DNA from: a virus
DNA: 22,825 nucleotides
Strand: one strand, 5' to 3'
IMG/VR virus record: IMGVR_UViG_3300031703_000058
Span: 1-22,825 of that record
Shown here: positions 18,698-22,825 of the stretch, one piece after another
How the letters are laid out: each line of letters opens with the position of its first letter
Numbering within the stretch: the first letter of the stretch is position 1
The notes under the pieces: generated by a model
Databases searched by the model: none
What the model was told of the DNA's origin: nothing
The model's input: the letters and a program-made list of their open reading frames with translations, nothing else
Position numbers and translations under genes: made by a program

Positions 18698-20515
18698 TTA
18701 CCCAATACTTGCACCCTCAATTATATTACGTTCAAGTTCTTGGCTTGTGGTTACGTCATTTGAAACTACAAATGCTCTAGCCGGTCTTTGGCTTTGGCCA
18801 CCTATTGCATCTGCTAATTGGTTTGTGCCGCTTTGGCCTACAATATTGAAATCGGGGGGTGTCGGGGCACCGCCGCCGCCGCTTGTATTTGGTACGCTGC
18901 CGGTGTTACCTTTACCGCTTGGGTCAATTGATTTAATTGCAGCGATATTTTTTAATGCAACCGCGCCGGCCAAACCGGCTTGTATAAATGGGTATGCCGG
19001 AAATACTGCGGTAATTGGTGACTCATTAGCCGTTGCAAAAGCATTCATTGTACCCTGTATACCGCTTATAGTTGCGCTTGCTATGGCCATTGCTTTACCT
19101 ACCTTACTATCTTTACCGGCTAATTGCCCTACCATATCAAAAGTGGCCTTTGCATCATTTAATGCTTGGTCCAAAAGTTCGGCATCTGTGGCGGCCTCTG
19201 CTTGAGCATTTTTATCTTTTACATCTTTTATTTCATCGGCATAGAATTTTTTAATTGCAGCTTTTTCTTTTTCTGTGGCATCTAACAAAGTTAATTCTGC
19301 AAGGGCTTCAATTTCTTGTTGCTCTAGTCTTTCAATGTCTGTAATTTCTTTGTGATCATCTTGAATTTTCTTTATAGCATCAAGTCTTATTACTTCGTCA
19401 GCTTCTTTTTTATCTGCAAAAGTTTTATCTATTAAATCAATTGCGGTTTTTCTTGCAGTTTCTAATACAAGGGTATTTTCGCCGTACTTTTTAGCTTGTG
19501 CAATTAAATCATCATACTTTTTTGCGACCGCTATTTTTTCTTGATTTTGTTTATCAATTAATGATAGGGTAAATTCGGCTTCAAGTCTTCTTATTTCTTC
19601 AATAGATTTTCTTTTGGCTTCGGCTTCTTCATCGGCAACTTTTTTTACATCTTCATTTAATTTTTCTTGGTCGGCTTTGTCTTGTAGTAAATACCCATCA
19701 CGCGTATTTTTTAATTTTCTTAATGCTTCATCGGTAGCTTCAATAGTTTCATCACCCTTTTTTTCAACTTCTTCGGGGTCAAATAACATTGATGAAGTCA
19801 TTTCTAAAAACCCGGCAGCTAAATTTGTACCCTCATCTAAAACCCCTAATTTTGCTAAACTATTTGTAATACCATCTACTAAACCAAGTATAAGTATCAT
19901 AGGGGTACTCAAAAAAGCGATAATTCCTTTGGTTATTTTTTGGTTTCTTTCGGCTGCATCAACTTGGGCCTTTTTTTGTCCCTTTTGTTGTTCTAGTAAA
20001 AGTTCGGTACTTGCAATTATTTCATCGGTTTGTTGCCGCTTTAGGTCTTTTATTTCTTTTTCGGTTTTCCCTTGTAATTTAAGGGTGTTTTCCATTTGAC
20101 CGGTTACACCTAGTTGGGCTTGCTGCGCTGCCAAAGTAGCTTGTGTAGATTGCAATTGTTTTTCTTGCTCACCGGAAACACCATCTACAAGGCTAGTTAT
20201 TTTTTCCCAATTTTCAACAATCAATGCAATGGCTACAACCGCTAAACCAATACCGCTAGATATTAAAGCCGTCTTCATAGCTTTACCGCTTAATTTTGCA
20301 GCCTTTGCAACCCCCACGAATTTAGAAGCAAGGCCGCCGGTCATTCTATCCAATGCCCCTAAAGCTGCGCCACCAATTTGTTGCATGCCCGACATTTCTT
20401 CTTTGGCCTTTTTTGTGGTTTTTTCGGTTTTCTTTATTTCATTATTTAATTTATTGACATTTTTAACCGCTTTATCGGTTTTTCCAATAATTTCAAATTC
20501 TGCTATTTCCGGCAT
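18698..20515 (-). CDS. Tail tape measure-like protein
   Basis: A 605-aa protein that probably fixes tail length and helps DNA entry. The N-terminal 45 residues are Lys-rich coiled coil; a hydrophobic segment lies at about 83-101 (ALISSGIGLAVVAIALIVE) and a second near 200-217 (IAFLSTPMILILGLVDG); long charged coiled coil covers about 270-450; a hydrophobic Ala/Gly-rich part lies at about 480-535 (AMAIASATISGIQGTMNAF); the tail is Gly/Pro-rich. By the usual 0.15 nm per residue it would span about 90 nm, a siphovirus- or myovirus-like tail. Small for a tape measure but within range. The 47-aa ORF overlaps its start by 13 nt. Confidence 0.8.
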   Translation of the reverse strand: MPEIAEFEIIGKTDKAVKNVNKLNNEIKKTEKTTKKAKEEMSGMQQIGGAALGALDRMTGGLASKFVGVAKAAKLSGKAMKTALISSGIGLAVVAIALIVENWEKITSLVDGVSGEQEKQLQSTQATLAAQQAQLGVTGQMENTLKLQGKTEKEIKDLKRQQTDEIIASTELLLEQQKGQKKAQVDAAERNQKITKGIIAFLSTPMILILGLVDGITNSLAKLGVLDEGTNLAAGFLEMTSSMLFDPEEVEKKGDETIEATDEALRKLKNTRDGYLLQDKADQEKLNEDVKKVADEEAEAKRKSIEEIRRLEAEFTLSLIDKQNQEKIAVAKKYDDLIAQAKKYGENTLVLETARKTAIDLIDKTFADKKEADEVIRLDAIKKIQDDHKEITDIERLEQQEIEALAELTLLDATEKEKAAIKKFYADEIKDVKDKNAQAEAATDAELLDQALNDAKATFDMVGQLAGKDSKVGKAMAIASATISGIQGTMNAFATANESPITAVFPAYPFIQAGLAGAVALKNIAAIKSIDPSGKGNTGSVPNTSGGGGAPTPPDFNIVGQSGTNQLADAIGGQSQRPARAFVVSNDVTTSQELERNIIEGASIG

Positions 20516-20646
20516 TGTAATTCTTTTTTAAGTTGTTTGTACCCCTCTTTAAATGTTTCAGCAAGTTTATATTTGCCTTGGGCTATTCTTATATTTTCAG
20601 TATCACCATCTACAATTTGCAATAGGTCTATAATATCTTTTATCAT
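20503..20646 (-). CDS. Small hypothetical protein before the tape measure (47 aa)
   Basis: A 47-residue ORF (MIKDIIDLLQIVDGDTENIR... ending KKELQCRK). It begins at the ATG overlapping the tail gene stop (ATGA) and ends 13 nt inside the tape measure start. Helical and charged. Such a position often holds a tail assembly chaperone, but it is too short for known ones; I make no assignment. Confidence 0.6.
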   Translation of the reverse strand: MIKDIIDLLQIVDGDTENIRIAQGKYKLAETFKEGYKQLKKELQCRK

Positions 20647-22808
20647 ATTAATGTATTTAAAAGTTCAAATTCTGTTTTACCGGTTGTAAGGTCGGTAGTA
20701 AGTGAATTAATTTTATATGTTTCTTGGTTTACTTTAATTAAATTGTTTAATTCAAGATCATAATAAATTTTTAGGGGCAAAACCGCCGAAACTTTTACAA
20801 GCCGTCTTCTATTGCTAAAAACATCTTGTATATAAGTTTTATATTTTGTTTCAAAAATAGTATCTACAAAACAACTAGAATTAACCCCACTTTCGCGCGC
20901 TAGGTATTCGCTAATTTCACGCTGAAAATGTATTGATGTTTCGGTTGTGCCACATTGTAAAGCTAAAGTATTTGATGGCACAAAATATTTATTTATTTCT
21001 GCTACATTTGAAACAACATCAGTATCAATGATTTTCATTCTAGTACCGGTGTTTGAAATTGGGTAAAATATTAAGGGGTCACCATAATAACTTTCAAAAT
21101 TATCATCTACAAAAAACCCATATTGTATTGTAGTATTACCAATATTACTAGCCGAAGTATCATTGTCAAATAGTCTTTCAAATTGCATGTGCTCAAATGG
21201 TGCTATCACGCTATAATCTTCACTTGGCGCATCATAAGTTTGATTGTCTAATGTATATGAAGTAGACCCCCAAGGCGAATTAAATATTTGTTCATATTTT
21301 TTAGCCAATAGGGTGCCAAGGCCTTTATATGTAAAATTTACTTTGCGAAATGGCAAAGCTACTTCTACATCAGATTTAGTTACATCTATAAATTCATCAA
21401 TTACAATAGGTACTTTTGTGTTTGCAGCATAATAACTATCTAGGGTCCTAACTACTAAAATACCTAGGGTATCAATATAGGCGGTCAAATTAAATAACTT
21501 AAAAAGACCGGACAAAAAATCTATTATTTTCATCTTTGGTATTTGTTCGGTTATGTTAAATTCACGAACCGCGCTTGTGGCAAATGTGGCTTGGTTTGCA
21601 TATTCAATACCACCGGTATATTCAATAAAATCTTCATCACGAAATTCATATTCAACGCGCCATTTTATGCCGCCGGCTGCAAATTGCACCAATACATCAC
21701 TTCTAATTTCTATCGCGTAAGTTCCATTTTCAAAAGCTGTGGTCCATGGTATTTGAATCGGTATTATAGCTTGTTGGCCACCGGGGGTATTTACCAAAAT
21801 ATTAAAACCATTTGGGCCGGTTACTCTCACATCGTATGTGTCCGGGGGGGGGCCACTTGCTACCGGTGTTAAAAGCAATGATACCCTTGGTGATTTTACT
21901 GAAAATTCATCACCTACCGATTTGTCAATTGTTAATTGGCCATTTTGAAAACTTGACAATTCAGCCGGTATATTAGAATAATCGCCAAAAGGGTTTTCAT
22001 TTGCTACGCCATCGTATGTAGTAAATTCAGCATCGCCAAAACTTGTAGTTTCTACATCACCCTTTTTTCTATGCAACCACATAAATAAATCGTGAAATTC
22101 TTTATTGGTAGCATCATTAAAAAAATCATCTGAAAAAACAATGCCACTTGCGTAACCATTTGCAATAGTGTATTTTGTTTCAATGGCTTCTATAATAGCT
22201 TGTAATCTTAAAGCATACTTAAATTGATTCCAATTGATGCCGTTACCGGTATTAACCGCTACATTTCCATATTGGCTTGAGCTTGCATTACCATTGTAAA
22301 TCATTCTATCGGTATGGGTAATTAAAGGTACGCAAATATTGTCATTTGTATTTGGTGAGTAATTTTGTATATAGTCGGTTATATTGTTAAAATCGTAAAC
22401 TTGTGAATATTCATTTAATGTAGCTAAACTACTTAATAAATCATCACCTAGTATGTCTTTTAAATCTACTACATTACCGAAAAATGTTATGTGATAGGTA
22501 TGGGCTACATTGTTTTTTAAGCCTACTCTATTAAGCTTTATTTTACCATTTTTAAAAGGTGTATTATTTATTTCTAAATATGCCGGGGCCTTTGTTCTTG
22601 CATCAAAACCGACTTGAATATTGGAATTATAGTAATGCTTGAATATTTTATTATTTACATTTGATGCCGGTACTGCAAAAGTTTGTGTAAACTCGGTAAA
22701 AACCTTTGCGATGTCTTTTACGTTTTGAATCGTTTGTGTAAGTGATACACTTTCATCTTTAAATAGATCTACTCTTTGGTTGTTTATATATAATTGTAGT
22801 TGGCGCAT
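20643..22808 (-). CDS. Large tail/baseplate-type structural protein (721 aa)
   Basis: MRQLQLYINNQRVDLFKDES at the N-terminus, followed by a phage-tail-like start (SVSLTQTIQNVKDIAKVFTE, then TQTFAVPASNVNNKIFKHYY). This opening is one I recognise in large virion proteins of Bacteroidota phages, apparently tail tip or baseplate hub. The remainder is beta-rich (for example GPNGFNILVNTPGGQQAIIP, about 325-345) with many Asn/Asp/Thr and no membrane segment or enzyme motif. The C-terminal part (about 560-721) resembles a hub barrel by strand pattern only. Start ATG at 22808; the promoter or upstream gene is outside the window. Confidence 0.6.
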   Translation of the reverse strand: MRQLQLYINNQRVDLFKDESVSLTQTIQNVKDIAKVFTEFTQTFAVPASNVNNKIFKHYYNSNIQVGFDARTKAPAYLEINNTPFKNGKIKLNRVGLKNNVAHTYHITFFGNVVDLKDILGDDLLSSLATLNEYSQVYDFNNITDYIQNYSPNTNDNICVPLITHTDRMIYNGNASSSQYGNVAVNTGNGINWNQFKYALRLQAIIEAIETKYTIANGYASGIVFSDDFFNDATNKEFHDLFMWLHRKKGDVETTSFGDAEFTTYDGVANENPFGDYSNIPAELSSFQNGQLTIDKSVGDEFSVKSPRVSLLLTPVASGPPPDTYDVRVTGPNGFNILVNTPGGQQAIIPIQIPWTTAFENGTYAIEIRSDVLVQFAAGGIKWRVEYEFRDEDFIEYTGGIEYANQATFATSAVREFNITEQIPKMKIIDFLSGLFKLFNLTAYIDTLGILVVRTLDSYYAANTKVPIVIDEFIDVTKSDVEVALPFRKVNFTYKGLGTLLAKKYEQIFNSPWGSTSYTLDNQTYDAPSEDYSVIAPFEHMQFERLFDNDTSASNIGNTTIQYGFFVDDNFESYYGDPLIFYPISNTGTRMKIIDTDVVSNVAEINKYFVPSNTLALQCGTTETSIHFQREISEYLARESGVNSSCFVDTIFETKYKTYIQDVFSNRRRLVKVSAVLPLKIYYDLELNNLIKVNQETYKINSLTTDLTTGKTEFELLNTLI

Positions 22809-22825
22809 ACTATCTTATATTGTTT

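Noticed and set aside
18747-20531. Several plus-strand open frames of 100-161 codons
   Set aside because: All are opposite the tape measure gene and encode Ala/Ser/Phe-rich antisense products without motifs or leaders.
1-22825. tRNA genes, CRISPR arrays, insertion sequences, integrase or attachment sites
   Set aside because: None seen by reading both strands; short A/T-rich repeats were judged compositional.

Overview
This window is a piece of a tailed-phage genome (or an unexcised prophage) whose host is most likely a member of the Bacteroidota, probably a flavobacterium. The DNA is strongly A+T-rich. Every supported gene lies on the minus strand, so transcription runs from high to low coordinates, and genes are packed with ATGA, TAATG or 1-25 nt overlaps. 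Shine-Dalgarno sites are absent in front of most genes, and A/T-rich leaders take their place, as in Bacteroidota. The two best promoter candidates match the Bacteroidota form (TTG, 19-20 nt, TAnnTTTG). Several proteins belong to types I know mainly from flavobacterial phages. No database search was possible; family calls rest on motif recognition.

In transcription order the right side is the virion block: a 721-aa tail protein, a 47-aa protein, a tape-measure-like protein, an XkdF/S78-type prohead protease, three tandem paralogous small proteins, a 52-aa cysteine-rich protein, a scaffold-like acidic protein, the major capsid protein, a tail-tube-like protein, a 129-aa protein, a large portal protein with extra C-terminal domains, a head-tail connector, and a LamG/arabinofuranosidase-like putative adhesin. 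A lysis block follows: M15 peptidase, a one-TM protein and a 3TM holin-like protein. A NinG/HNH-like protein closes this part and a strong terminator lies just beyond it.

A Bacteroidota-type promoter abuts that terminator and starts the early/replication block: a small HTH protein, small unknown proteins, a Rad52-like annealing protein and an SSB-like protein, then a second terminator. Next come a RecA-fold (AAA_25-like) ATPase, a small sigma-like factor, two PD-(D/E)XK-like proteins, several tiny proteins, a FEN-type 5'-3' exonuclease, a dATP/dGTP-pyrophosphohydrolase-like fragment-sized protein, and a protein resembling DnaA domain IV. The window ends with the terminase small subunit and a large subunit cut by the left edge. 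No DNA polymerase, primase, integrase, tRNA or CRISPR array was seen, so replication probably leans on host enzymes recruited by the phage ATPase and DnaA-like protein.

The points most worth a second look are: (i) three tandem paralogs with a shared N-terminal signature between protease and scaffold; (ii) a 9-mer, CGTTATATA, found five times, always just upstream of a start codon; (iii) a promoter-terminator-promoter junction at 8336-8464 that could make a roughly 65-nt RNA; (iv) terminators right after the genes of three abundant proteins; and (v) a tail-before-head gene order with a multi-domain portal.
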